Assembly: GCF_003259845.1 (NCBI RefSeq)
Contig: NZ_QLMJ01000003.1
Span: 310,001 to 374,000 of the forward strand
Direction: 5' to 3'
Length of the DNA: 64,000 nucleotides
DNA from: Actinoplanes lutulentus
Lineage (GTDB): Bacteria; Actinomycetota; Actinomycetes; Mycobacteriales; Micromonosporaceae
Made by a program: the position numbers and the translations under genes. The notes beneath the pieces were generated by a model. That model had not been told where the DNA came from, did not search any database, and saw only the letters and a list, made by a program, of their open reading frames with translations. Below are positions 16,978 to 26,000 of this stretch, piece after piece (positions within the stretch are counted from its first letter, which is position 1; each line of letters begins with the position of its first letter).

Positions 16978-18069
16978 CTCGATGTATCGGTAGGTCAGCG
17001 TGCAGATGCCGAAGAGCACGGCCAGGAAGGCGAGCGCTCCCGGCAAACCGTGCAGACGAGGGCCGACCACCTGCAACAGGACATAGTGGACCAGATACAG
17101 CGAATAGCTCAGTACGCCGATCCGGGCGAGCCAAGCGGGCGTGCGCCAGCGTCGTGTCGCCATGCCGGCGGCGAACGCGCCGCCGAAGACGAGCAGCGTG
17201 ATCACCGAGCGGGCCATGTAGTGCGGGGTGAGCGCGCCCAGCGACCGCAGCTCGGCGAACCAGTTGGCGAGCAGCGCGGCCGCGACAATCGACGTAGTGA
17301 TCAGAACCGGCCACCAGGGGATCTGGCCGGTGTCGGCGCGGTAGATCGCGGTGCCGGTGAACATCACGGCGAGGATCAGCAGGCCATCCCAGGCGTGCGA
17401 CGGGTCCATGTTGGAGAGAAGCAGGATACTGACGAGCGCGACCAGGGTGAGCCCGCCCGCGATGACCGCCCAGCGGCGTCGGCTGCACACTCCGGCGAGT
17501 CCGGCGGCGAGGGCGATCAGGGCCGGGACAAGCTTTGTTCCGGCCGGGTTCGTGAGGGGTGCGGTGATCACCGCGAGGACGACCAGGAGCACGGCGACCG
17601 GCGCCTCGACCCGGCGCAGCCTGAGTGCGAAGAGCGCCGAGACGAGGAGGTAGAACGCCATCTCGAAGGTCAGCGTCCAGAGAACCGCGGTGACCAGCGG
17701 GACGTCCAGCAGGAACGGCAGCATCGAGGCGTGGGCGGCGAGGCTGCGCGCGGATATCTCCGGACTTGCCGGCAGAAATGCGGCTATCGCGACGACCGCG
17801 ATGTAGAGCGGCCAGAGGCGGCAGACGCGGCCTGCCCAGAACGTGCGCAGGTCGCCGTGCCGCTCCAGCGAGGCCGGGATGATGTATCCGCTGACCAGGA
17901 AGAAGAGCATCACCCCGGCGGTGCCGGCGTGCAGCCACTCACTGGTGACCGCGCGGGCGCCGGTGAAGACGTACCGCGTCAGATGGGCGTAGAGGACGAG
18001 CAGGACCGCGACGGCCCGCAGCGCGTCCAGCCACCCGAGCCGCCGGACGGTGGGGATTCCTTCCGGCAT
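16834..18069 (-). CDS. Acyltransferase 3 family membrane protein (OafA/YrhL-like)
   Basis: The 411-residue protein has about ten membrane helices and the acyltransferase-3 hallmark near its start (LDALRAVAVLLVLYAHLTRY, residues 14-33), with the conserved His in YAHL and an R-x10-like pair further on. SYSLYLVHYVLLQVV is the usual late helix. Such enzymes move acyl groups to extracellular sugars or peptidoglycan. The last 48 codons lie antisense to the flavoprotein gene and encode a charged tail (QVKRALEPSR onward), probably a run-on. It lies 14 bp behind the lipoprotein gene, so the two may be one operon. Confidence 0.87.
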   Translation of the reverse strand: MPEGIPTVRRLGWLDALRAVAVLLVLYAHLTRYVFTGARAVTSEWLHAGTAGVMLFFLVSGYIIPASLERHGDLRTFWAGRVCRLWPLYIAVVAIAAFLPASPEISARSLAAHASMLPFLLDVPLVTAVLWTLTFEMAFYLLVSALFALRLRRVEAPVAVLLVVLAVITAPLTNPAGTKLVPALIALAAGLAGVCSRRRWAVIAGGLTLVALVSILLLSNMDPSHAWDGLLILAVMFTGTAIYRADTGQIPWWPVLITTSIVAAALLANWFAELRSLGALTPHYMARSVITLLVFGGAFAAGMATRRWRTPAWLARIGVLSYSLYLVHYVLLQVVGPRLHGLPGALAFLAVLFGICTLTYRYIELPGQRIGRAQHLAIPLQVKRALEPSRVSGAEDTDARLVTRSTGRPER

Positions 18070-18083
18070 TCAGCGAAGAATAC

Positions 18084-18917
18084 TCAGGAATTGACCTTCG
18101 CCACCTCGGCCAGGATCTTCTCGTTCTGAGTCCGCACCTCGTCGAGTGCGGCCCTGTTCGCCTCGACCTCCCGCTGCTGGTAAGCCGTCTCCACCGCGGC
18201 CCGGGTGTTGACGTAGTTCACGTTGGTCTTGCACGTCACGTCGATGGTGGCCACCTCGATCTCCAGCCCGGTAGCGGCCTCGGTCGTGAACCTGGGGTCA
18301 CCAGCGATCTCCAGCGGGTCGGGGTAGTCATGGCCGGCCGCTTTCAGACATTCCCGCCAGCCCTCGGTCGCCTTGCTGACCCGGCTGTCCGCCATCCCCT
18401 GCGCGTACGCCTTGTGACTCAGCGACTCGACAAGGTCGGAAAGTCCCCAGCCGCCCAGCCTCCGCGCCACCTCCTCGTTGCACCCGGCACCACCGTCCGG
18501 GCCGTTGAGGGTGACCTCCTGCTCCTCGGTCATCGTCTGCTCGACGGCGAGTCTGCGGCTGCGCTCGTCCTCTTCCGGATCGTGGTAGCCCACGGTCGCC
18601 GCCCGCTTCGGATCAGCCAGCCCGAACCGCTTCTCGTTCGGCCCCAGGAATCCGGGAATCGACGGCGGCAGCGGATAGGCGTACCCAAGCTTCTCCATGC
18701 ATTGCTTCACCAGCCGCAGGCGCGCCTCGGTGAACTCCTGCTGCTGCCGACCGTCGAGCCGGTAGGCATCAAGCGGAAGTGCGAACGTCTTGACGTCACC
18801 CACCCGGAACGAGGAGTCAATCGAAGGCTCCGGCGAGGGCTGCTCCTCAGCGCCACATCCGGCGACGAGGGCCAGCATTGCCACTACAAGCAGTCGGTGT
18901 GTTCTCACGGACAGCAA
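18084..18917 (-). CDS. Putative secreted lipoprotein
   Basis: The 277-residue protein has a lipoprotein signal peptide: MLSVRTHRLLVVAMLALVAG then Cys21, with lipobox LVAGC. The mature part is hydrophilic with four or more Cys residues spread along it (KQCMEKLGY, GAGCNEE, RECLKAAGH, DVTCKTN), a pattern seen in many actinomycete surface lipoproteins of unknown function. The C-terminal 50 residues are helical and Glu/Gln-rich. It precedes an acyltransferase gene by 14 bp. I do not recognise a specific family. Confidence 0.8.
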   Translation of the reverse strand: MLSVRTHRLLVVAMLALVAGCGAEEQPSPEPSIDSSFRVGDVKTFALPLDAYRLDGRQQQEFTEARLRLVKQCMEKLGYAYPLPPSIPGFLGPNEKRFGLADPKRAATVGYHDPEEDERSRRLAVEQTMTEEQEVTLNGPDGGAGCNEEVARRLGGWGLSDLVESLSHKAYAQGMADSRVSKATEGWRECLKAAGHDYPDPLEIAGDPRFTTEAATGLEIEVATIDVTCKTNVNYVNTRAAVETAYQQREVEANRAALDEVRTQNEKILAEVAKVNS

Positions 18918-18980
18918 GCCTGCCGATCAACACCTCGGCGGTCCACGTCCACATCAGACCGTGGCACGAATCAGTGACGA

Positions 18981-19383
18981 GGGCCCCGGCGCTTGAAGCG
19001 CCGGGGCCCAGGGCTAACGGGTTGGATACACCATCTACCGACACGTTCGTCGGGTTGTCTTTTCCGCGCTTGCCGCTGTGAGCGGGTTGCTGCGCGAGGA
19101 TCGCATAAGCGTGACCGGAGACCACCTCACGTTCGATGGAGACTGCGGTGTCCACCCCAGAACCGGTACCGCGTCCTGACGGGCGGGCGATCCAACGGTG
19201 CTCGGCCCTCCCTTTCCTCTGATTCCTGCAGTGCTGTCGTGCCACCTGCCGGTGCCGGAGCCCCACGCGAACTTCATGGCCCCGCACACGTGCGGCAGAT
19301 CCTGCCTCATCAAGCAGAGCCCCGAAAACCGCATCAGCCCTGCCTGCGTCTTCCACGATCTCCGTGTCCGACGAGAGAAACAT
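18981..19383 (-). mobile_element. Remnant tail of an IS200/IS605 (TnpB-type) element
   Basis: The segment begins with a near-perfect hairpin: 14-bp arms GGGCCCCGGCGCTT and AAGCGCCGGGGCCC around one base (18981-19009). This is the GC-rich subterminal hairpin I associate with the right ends of actinomycete IS200/IS605 elements. Reading leftward from it on the minus strand, broken frames resemble degenerate TnpB C-terminal tails (VCGAMKFAWGSG; DTAVSIEREVV), but no intact transposase exists. The 5' part of tnpB and the left end are missing. Identification is by resemblance only. Confidence 0.45.
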
Positions 19384-19439
19384 TAGCCAACCCTCGCGAG
19401 AATGTCTAGTCCCGCCAACCCAGATTTTCTCGGCGGTTA

Positions 19440-19655
19440 GTCACAGACACCGGGTCGGACCTATCGATGATGGAAGCCCTCGGCTCCTACGGCAGACCGT
19501 TCCACCAGCGCGGCAAGGAAATGGCCCTCGGGCCGCTGAACCCGGCGGAGGTCGGTGAGATGCTCCGGCTGGACCCGGCCGCCGCCTTCGACGCGGCTCT
19601 GGTGACCGGCGACCTTCCGCTGATCTGCGCCAGCTGGCGGCATGACGGTGCGCCA
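19440..19655 (+). pseudogene. Fragment of a DUF234/archaeal-type AAA ATPase
   Basis: One frame reads TDTGSDLSMMEALGSYGRP, then PLNPAEVGEMLRLDPAAAFD and ALVTGDLPLICASW. In my recollection this is the middle of an AAA ATPase family (DUF234-linked) whose members are normally 400 or more residues. Similarity starts before any start codon and stops after ICASW, so both ends are lost. The ATG at 19467 is internal. It is an orphan piece next to the IS remnant. Confidence 0.6.
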
Positions 19656-19739
19656 CGGTCTTCACACGGCTTCACATCACTTCACACATTCTTCGCACAC
19701 TGCTTGCGAGGTGTGAAGCTCGGGTGATGAGATGGACTC

Positions 19740-21458
19740 ATGAGCGCTGAAAGCGTCAGGGAAGCCCTTGCCACGTTGCGTCGGATGGGCGGCGAACCGA
19801 CACGGATCGAAGCGAAACGTGCCGCAGGCGGGCTACCCAAGGCGGTGCGCGAGACACTGTCTGCCTTCTCGAACACCGACGGCGGGACGATCCTGCTCGG
19901 CGTGGACGAAGCGAGCGGCTTCAGCGTGGTCGAGCTCACCGACCCCAGCTCCCTCCGTGATGCGCTGGTGCAGATGTCACGAGACGACATCACACCCCCT
20001 CTGCAGATCAGCACCGAGATCGTCGACGTCGAGGACCAGCGGCTGGTCGTGGCCGAGGTCCCCCCGATATCGGCGGACCGGCGGCCCGTCTACGTCACCG
20101 CGCAAGGAATCTCCGGTGGTTCCTACCTACGCGGGGGAGACGGCGATCGACACATGACCGAGGCTGAGATCGCCCTCATCATGGCGGCCCGAACTCAACC
20201 GGCCTACGACCGCGAGGTCATCGACGGAAGTTCTGTGGAGGACTTGGACGAGGAGGCGATGCGGCGCACCCTGCGACGGGTTCGGGCCGGGTTCCCCAAA
20301 CTCGCGCAGTCTGACGACACGACGGTCCTCTTTCGCCTGGGCATCACCGCCGGGCGTTCCGCGGACGCCCCGCTGACGCTGGCGGGGCTGTTGGCCTTCG
20401 GCCAGTTTCCACAGCAGTTCTTTCCCCAGCTGATGGTCTCGGTCGTCGTGCACAGCCCGGACTCCAGCTCCGGAACCCGGTTCCTCGACAACCAGACAGT
20501 CCGTGGCCCCATCCCTGAGATGGTCGAGACGACGCTGGCCATGCTTCGCCGCAACCTCGCGGTCCGAGCAGTCATCAGCGAGCACGGCTCACGCGTGGAC
20601 GAAGTCGAATACCCCCTAGAAGCGGTACGCGAGGCGGTCGTCAACGCCCTGATGCACCGCGACTACAGCCCGGTAACCAGAGGCACTCAAGTACAGATCG
20701 AACTGTTCCCCGATCGCCTCGTCGTCCGCAGCCCCGGCGGACTCTACGGCGGAGTCATCGTCGACGAACTCGGCGAGGAAGGCATCTCGTCATCTCGGAA
20801 CGCGGTACTGAGCAGTCTCCTCGCAGACACCTACCTCCCGTCATCGAACGAACTCGTGGCGGAAAACAGATCCTCAGGCATCCCCGCGATGCTGGCCGTG
20901 GCCCGGCGCCGAGGACTCCCCCGGCCGAGCTTTCGCAGCTCGATCGCCAGCTTCGTGGTCACCATGGCCCGGTCCGAACTCCTCAGCCCTCAAGTCCGCG
21001 GCTGGATCTCCCGGCTCGGGGCCCACCTGCCCACACAGGCACATCACCTCGCTCTCGCCATGCTGCGCGACGACTACCTGACCAACGAAATGCTCCGGCA
21101 GTGGGGAGTGGACCGCGTAGCAGCCGGCCAGGTCCTCCGCGACCTTGTCGATCAAGGATTGGCAGTGAAGGAGGGCGGCAGACGCTATGCGCGGTATGTC
21201 CTCGACCCCGCAGCCTCGGGCCGGTCACGAACTCCCGATCTCTTCTCGGCGCTTTCCCTTCAACCGCCGCCCGATGTTGCTCAAGCGCTCAAGGCACGTG
21301 GAGAAGCGACAGCAGGCGAGCTCGTTGAAATGACCGGGCTGTCCCGTAATGCCGTCCTGAACCATCTCCGCGCTCTGGCCAAGACCGAGACCATCGAGGT
21401 CGTCGGGCCTACCAAGAGCCCCAAACGTCGCTACCGTTGGGTTGCGCCCGAAGCCTGA
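19740..21458 (+). CDS. AlbA_2 (Schlafen-like) / HATPase_c_4 ATP-binding regulator
   Basis: The 572-residue protein has the COG2865 layout. An AlbA_2 domain occupies roughly residues 15-140 (RIEAKRAAGGLPKAV then FSNTDGGTILLGVDE). A GHKL-type ATP-binding domain follows near residues 295-360, with the N-box in EAVREAVVNALMHRDY. The C-terminus carries two winged-helix-like segments (EMLRQWGVDRVAAGQVLRDL and ATAGELVEMTGLSRNAVLNH). Members are called transcriptional regulators but few have been studied; some accompany defence loci. It sits beside IS and ATPase remnants and is bounded downstream by a strong terminator, which suggests horizontal acquisition. Confidence 0.82.
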   Translation: MSAESVREALATLRRMGGEPTRIEAKRAAGGLPKAVRETLSAFSNTDGGTILLGVDEASGFSVVELTDPSSLRDALVQMSRDDITPPLQISTEIVDVEDQRLVVAEVPPISADRRPVYVTAQGISGGSYLRGGDGDRHMTEAEIALIMAARTQPAYDREVIDGSSVEDLDEEAMRRTLRRVRAGFPKLAQSDDTTVLFRLGITAGRSADAPLTLAGLLAFGQFPQQFFPQLMVSVVVHSPDSSSGTRFLDNQTVRGPIPEMVETTLAMLRRNLAVRAVISEHGSRVDEVEYPLEAVREAVVNALMHRDYSPVTRGTQVQIELFPDRLVVRSPGGLYGGVIVDELGEEGISSSRNAVLSSLLADTYLPSSNELVAENRSSGIPAMLAVARRRGLPRPSFRSSIASFVVTMARSELLSPQVRGWISRLGAHLPTQAHHLALAMLRDDYLTNEMLRQWGVDRVAAGQVLRDLVDQGLAVKEGGRRYARYVLDPAASGRSRTPDLFSALSLQPPPDVAQALKARGEATAGELVEMTGLSRNAVLNHLRALAKTETIEVVGPTKSPKRRYRWVAPEA

Positions 21459-21600
21459 GAAGCCCCGATCGCCGGCGTGCTGTAGCCGGATCCCCAGCCG
21501 CAAGGTTCGGGCACCGCAGTAGCCACGACCGTCCACGTATTTCCTGGAACCGGCGACCGACCCGCGCAAACCAGAGTTCGGGTCGAGTTCTCGTAGCCGA

Positions 21601-21636
21601 AAACGGGGCCGACTGTAGACAGTCGGCCCCGTTTTA
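21601..21636. terminator. Bidirectional intrinsic terminator, 16-bp perfect stem
   Basis: Arms AAAACGGGGCCGACTG (21601-21616) and CAGTCGGCCCCGTTTT (21621-21636) flank a TAGA loop. A T-run follows the stem on each strand, so it can end both the AlbA_2 gene (+) and the convergent acyl-CoA dehydrogenase gene (-). Confidence 0.92.
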
Positions 21637-21667
21637 AATCGCTCTGACCTGCGGAAACTCGCCTGCC

Positions 21668-22822
21668 TCAGCCCTTCAGGAGCTGCCGCGCCATCACGAT
21701 CCGCTGGACCTGGTTCGTGCCTTCGTAGATTTGGGTGATCTTCGCGTCGCGCATCATCCGCTCGACCGGGTAGTCGCGGGTGTAGCCGTACCCGCCCAGG
21801 ATCTGCACCGCGTCCGTGGTGATCTCCATGGCCGCGTCGGACGCGAAGCACTTGGCGGCCGCGCCGAAGTACGTCAGGTCCGCGTCGCCGCGTTCGCTCT
21901 TGCCGGCCGCCACGTAGGTCAGCTGGCGGGCCGCTTCGAGCTTCATGCCCATGTCGGCCAGCATGAACTGCAGGCCCTGGAAATCGGCGATCGGCTTGCC
22001 GAACTGCTTGCGCTCTTTCGCGTACCCAAGGGCGAAGTCGAGCGCGCCCTGCGCGATGCCGACGGCTTGCGCGGCGATGGTGACCCGGGTGTGGTCCAGG
22101 GTCTTCATCGCGGTGGCGAAGCCGGTGCCCTCGGCGCCGATGATGCGGTCGGCCGGGATGCGTACGTTGTCGAAGTAGACCTCGCGGGTCGGTGAGCCCT
22201 TGATGCCGAGCTTCTTCTCCGGCGCTCCGAAGCTGACGCCCTCGTCGGACTTCTCCACGACGAACGCGGAGATGCCCCGGGAGCGGGCGGCGGGGTCGGT
22301 GACCGCGAAGACCGTGTAGTACTCGGAGACGCCGGCGTTGGTGATCCAGCGCTTGACGCCGTTGAGCACCCAGTGGTCACCGTCGCGGACCGCGCGGGTG
22401 GTCATCGAGGCGGCGTCCGAGCCGGCGTCCGGCTCGGAGAGGCAGTACGAGAACATGCCCTCGCCGGCCGCGACCTTCGACAGATACTTCTGCTTGAGCT
22501 CCTCGGAGCCCGCGATGATCAGCGGCATGGTGCCGAGCTTGTTCACCGCCGGGATCAGGGAGGACGAGGCGCAGGCGCGCGCCACCTCCTCGATCACGAT
22601 CGCGGTGGCGAGGGCGTCCGCGCCGGCGCCGCCGTACTCGACCGGGATGTGCGGCGCGTGGAAGTCGGACGAGCGCAGGGCCTCGTACGACGCCTTGGGG
22701 AACTCGCTGGTCTCGTCGGCCTCAGCGGCGTTCGGCGCGACGCGTGCATCACAGACCTCGCGCACGGCGGCACGAATGGTCTCGTGGTCCTCCGGCAGCC
22801 GGTATGCGTCGAAATCAGACAT
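21668..22822 (-). CDS. Acyl-CoA dehydrogenase
   Basis: The 384-residue flavoenzyme introduces the alpha-beta double bond into acyl-CoA. The family signatures are FSYCLSEPDAGSDAASMTT (FAD site), VFAVTDPAARSRGISAF, GGYGYTRDYPVERMMRD and the catalytic Glu in QIYEGTNQVQR near residue 367. Length and motifs fit short/branched-chain or medium-chain enzymes; chain length cannot be set. AAGG lies just before the ATG. It is monocistronic here, divergent from the giant membrane protein and bounded by the bidirectional terminator. Confidence 0.93.
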   Translation of the reverse strand: MSDFDAYRLPEDHETIRAAVREVCDARVAPNAAEADETSEFPKASYEALRSSDFHAPHIPVEYGGAGADALATAIVIEEVARACASSSLIPAVNKLGTMPLIIAGSEELKQKYLSKVAAGEGMFSYCLSEPDAGSDAASMTTRAVRDGDHWVLNGVKRWITNAGVSEYYTVFAVTDPAARSRGISAFVVEKSDEGVSFGAPEKKLGIKGSPTREVYFDNVRIPADRIIGAEGTGFATAMKTLDHTRVTIAAQAVGIAQGALDFALGYAKERKQFGKPIADFQGLQFMLADMGMKLEAARQLTYVAAGKSERGDADLTYFGAAAKCFASDAAMEITTDAVQILGGYGYTRDYPVERMMRDAKITQIYEGTNQVQRIVMARQLLKG

Positions 22823-23039
22823 GACCTTAACCTTCCCTAAGGGGTCCCGAGGTCATGTTACCGGCGCGTAGCGCAGCCGATGCAACAGTCGGAAGTGTGC
22901 GGAAGATCCCCCTGCGAAGTAACCCCAGGAAAAGTGCCGGGTTCCGCGCCGTTTCCGTAGATCTCCACCCGGTTGAGACTGTTCTAATGAGGTGTCCGAC
23001 CGGCATGCTCTAGTTACCAAGAGGAGTCGAGGAGGCCCC

Positions 23040-26000
23040 GTGGCGCAGGCTGACGAGTCCGGCTATGCCGACGATCTGGCTCGGATCGACGCCTCGATCG
23101 CGGAGCTGAAGATCAAGGACATGCAGGCCGCGTCCGAGCGGACCAAGATCGCCAGCAAGATCCAGGCCGCGCAGTTCCAGCGGGACATCCTGGCCCATGC
23201 GAACAAGGCGAAGGGCGCCAAGAGCAACAAGCGGTCCGCGCGGCGCCGGCCACCGGACGGCGGCGACTTCCCGCCTCCCCCTCCGCCGCCAGCGGCGGGC
23301 GGGCGCCCGCAGCACGACGACCCGCCGCCACCACCCCGGGGTGGCGACCGTGCCGCGCCGCGACCGAGCCGCAATCCACGGCCGGACCGCAACCCGCCGC
23401 CGCCCGACTGGGCCGAGCCCGGCGCCCGGCACACCGGTCCGCCCGGTGTCGCCACCGACGGCGTCACGCTGCTTGTCGACGATCCGCCGCCGACCGAGCG
23501 GGTCACCACCGCGCCGCGCCGGCCGCCGCCCGCTCCCCCGGGCCACCCGCCCGAGGCGTCCACCCAATCGGTGCAGAACATCCTGCTCGCCCTCGGCGCG
23601 CTGCTGCTCGGCATCGCCGCCGTGGTGTTCGCCGGTGTCGCGGTGGACAACCCGTTCGCGCGTACCCTGATCCTCGCGATAGCGACAGGCATCGCTCTCA
23701 CCGTCGCGCCGGGCGTCGCCCGGCGGGGTCTCACCTCGACCGGCGAGACGATCGCCGCGGTCGGCCTGGTGCTGTTCCCGATGACGCTGTTCGCGCTGCA
23801 CGGCAGCACGATCGTCGGCGGGCCGGACGTGCCGGTCGCGCTCTACCTGGGCATCACGTTCGCGATCACGGCGGTGGCGGGCTTCGTCTACGCCGGTGTC
23901 ACCCGCCTGGCCGCTCCGCGGTACGCCACGGTCATCGCCACACAGCCGGTCGCGCCGCTTCTGGCGTACCCGATGATCCAGAGCCCGGCCGGCTGGGGCC
24001 TGGCCCTGACCGCCGTGGCCGTGCTCGACCTTCTGCTTCTCACCACCGTGATCCGGACCGGCCGGCTGGTGCCGCGCTGGCCGCTGGGCCGGCCGACGCC
24101 GGCCGACCGCGCGCCCGCCGAGATCGACCTGGATCCCGACGCCCCGCCGCGCCCGGAGTCCCACCCGGAAGAGCCCGACCTGATCATTTCCGGTCTGGCA
24201 AAGCCCCGGCGCCGGTGGCTGCCGACCCGGATCTTCCCCGGCCCGCGTCCCGAGGGCGCGCCGGCGGCCGGTTCGGTGCCGCTCGCGCCGCCGACCAGTC
24301 CGCCGTCCGCCGACTGGCTCCGCGAGCTGACGTTCGCGCTGCTCTGCTTCGCCTGCGCGGGCGCGCTGATCTACTCCTCGGTGGCCCTGCTGCAGGCCCA
24401 GGTGCTGGCGGACGCCCTGCGTTCCGGCCTGATCCTGGTCGCGGCCGCGCTCACCGGGGTCGCCGCCGCCCGGCTGCTGAAAAACCCGCTCGCCATGAAC
24501 ATCGCGGGCGCCGTTCTCACCCTCGCCGTCATCGGTACGACAGCCCGGTTGGCCGATGTCGTCGCACCCCGCTGGACCCTGGTGATCGCGGCGGCCACCG
24601 TCGCGCTCACCGGCGCGGTCGTCGGGCTGCTGGCCGAACCGATCCGCCGCGGCCCGCAGTACGCATCCACCGGCGCCCTGACCATTATCGGACTGATCGT
24701 CTCGATCGACGCGCTCCGCGCCGCGTTCGCCCCGGTTGCCGCTGCTCGCCCGATCTGGAACGCCGACACCGCCACTTACGCGCAGCAGCTCGCCGACGCG
24801 GTCGGTCCGTCCGGCTGGCTGCTGGCGTTCAGCGCACTGCTGCTCACCATCGCGGCGGCGCTCGCCCTGCCGTCGAGCATCCGGCACGAGGGCGCGGTGG
24901 CCGGCATCGCGCTGACCGCGCTCGCCGTGCCCGCCTCGCTCGGGCTGCCCTGGTCCGAGGCACCCTGGCCGCTGGTCCTCGCCGCGATCGGCCTGGGCGC
25001 GGCCGGCCTGTGGGCGAGCACCCGGCGGATCGCCTTCGCGCACATCATCGCGGCCGGCATCGTCGGCCTGTTCGGTGCGGCCGCTTCGCTGAGCGCCTCC
25101 TGGCTGACCGCCGCGGTGCTGACCGCGATCGCCGGCGCCGGCGTGATGGTGGCGATCGCCGCGCGGCAGATCCCGGTCCGTCTCTTCGCCTGGGTGATCG
25201 GCGACTGGGCCGCCGGTGCCGCCGCGCTCGCCATCCCGGGCGCCGCGGTGACCGCCGCCCTGGCGATCGCCGACACCGGCGGCGGGCCACCGGCCACCGC
25301 CCAGGCGACAGTGCCGGCGCTGGCAGCCGGGTTCCTCGCGGTGGCCGGCACCCTCAGCTACGCCGCCGTCTACCAGGTCGCCCGCCGGGAGATCAGCCTG
25401 CCGCTAACCCTGGGTACCGGGCTCGGCGCAGTGGCGATGGCCCTCGCGGCGCTCTTCGCGCCCGGTGCGGCCGCACCCGACATCTGGGTCGGCGCGCTGC
25501 TGCTCGGCGCCGCCGGGCTGCTGTTCTTCGCCAAGTCGATCGACGAGCGCGGCCGCAACGACCGGCTGCTGGACGGCGCGGACATCGCGGCCGCGGCCGC
25601 CACCGTGGCGATCTGCGGCGCGCTGGCCCGGGTCGCGGCGCTCGCCTTCCCGGACGCCTCGCTCGCCGTGGCCGGCGTCGTGGTGCTGCTGGTCGGGATG
25701 GCCGTCACCGTCCTTCCGGAGGACTGGAAACGCGGACCGTCCCGGGGGCTCGGCATCGCCGCCCTGGTGGTCGGCCTGATCGCCGGCGCACAGGCGGTGG
25801 TCGGCGGTCTGCGGATCCTGGCCGCGCCCGGCCCGATCTGGGCCGCCGACCTGAGCCGGTACGCGCAGGAGCCGCCCGCCGGCGCCTGGCAAGCACCGTT
25901 CGCCCTGGTCATGGTCGCCATCACGGCTGCCATCGGGATGTCCAAGCCGTGGTCGCACTACGCATCCGGCCTGGCCGCCGCGCTGGCGACAATCGGTGCG

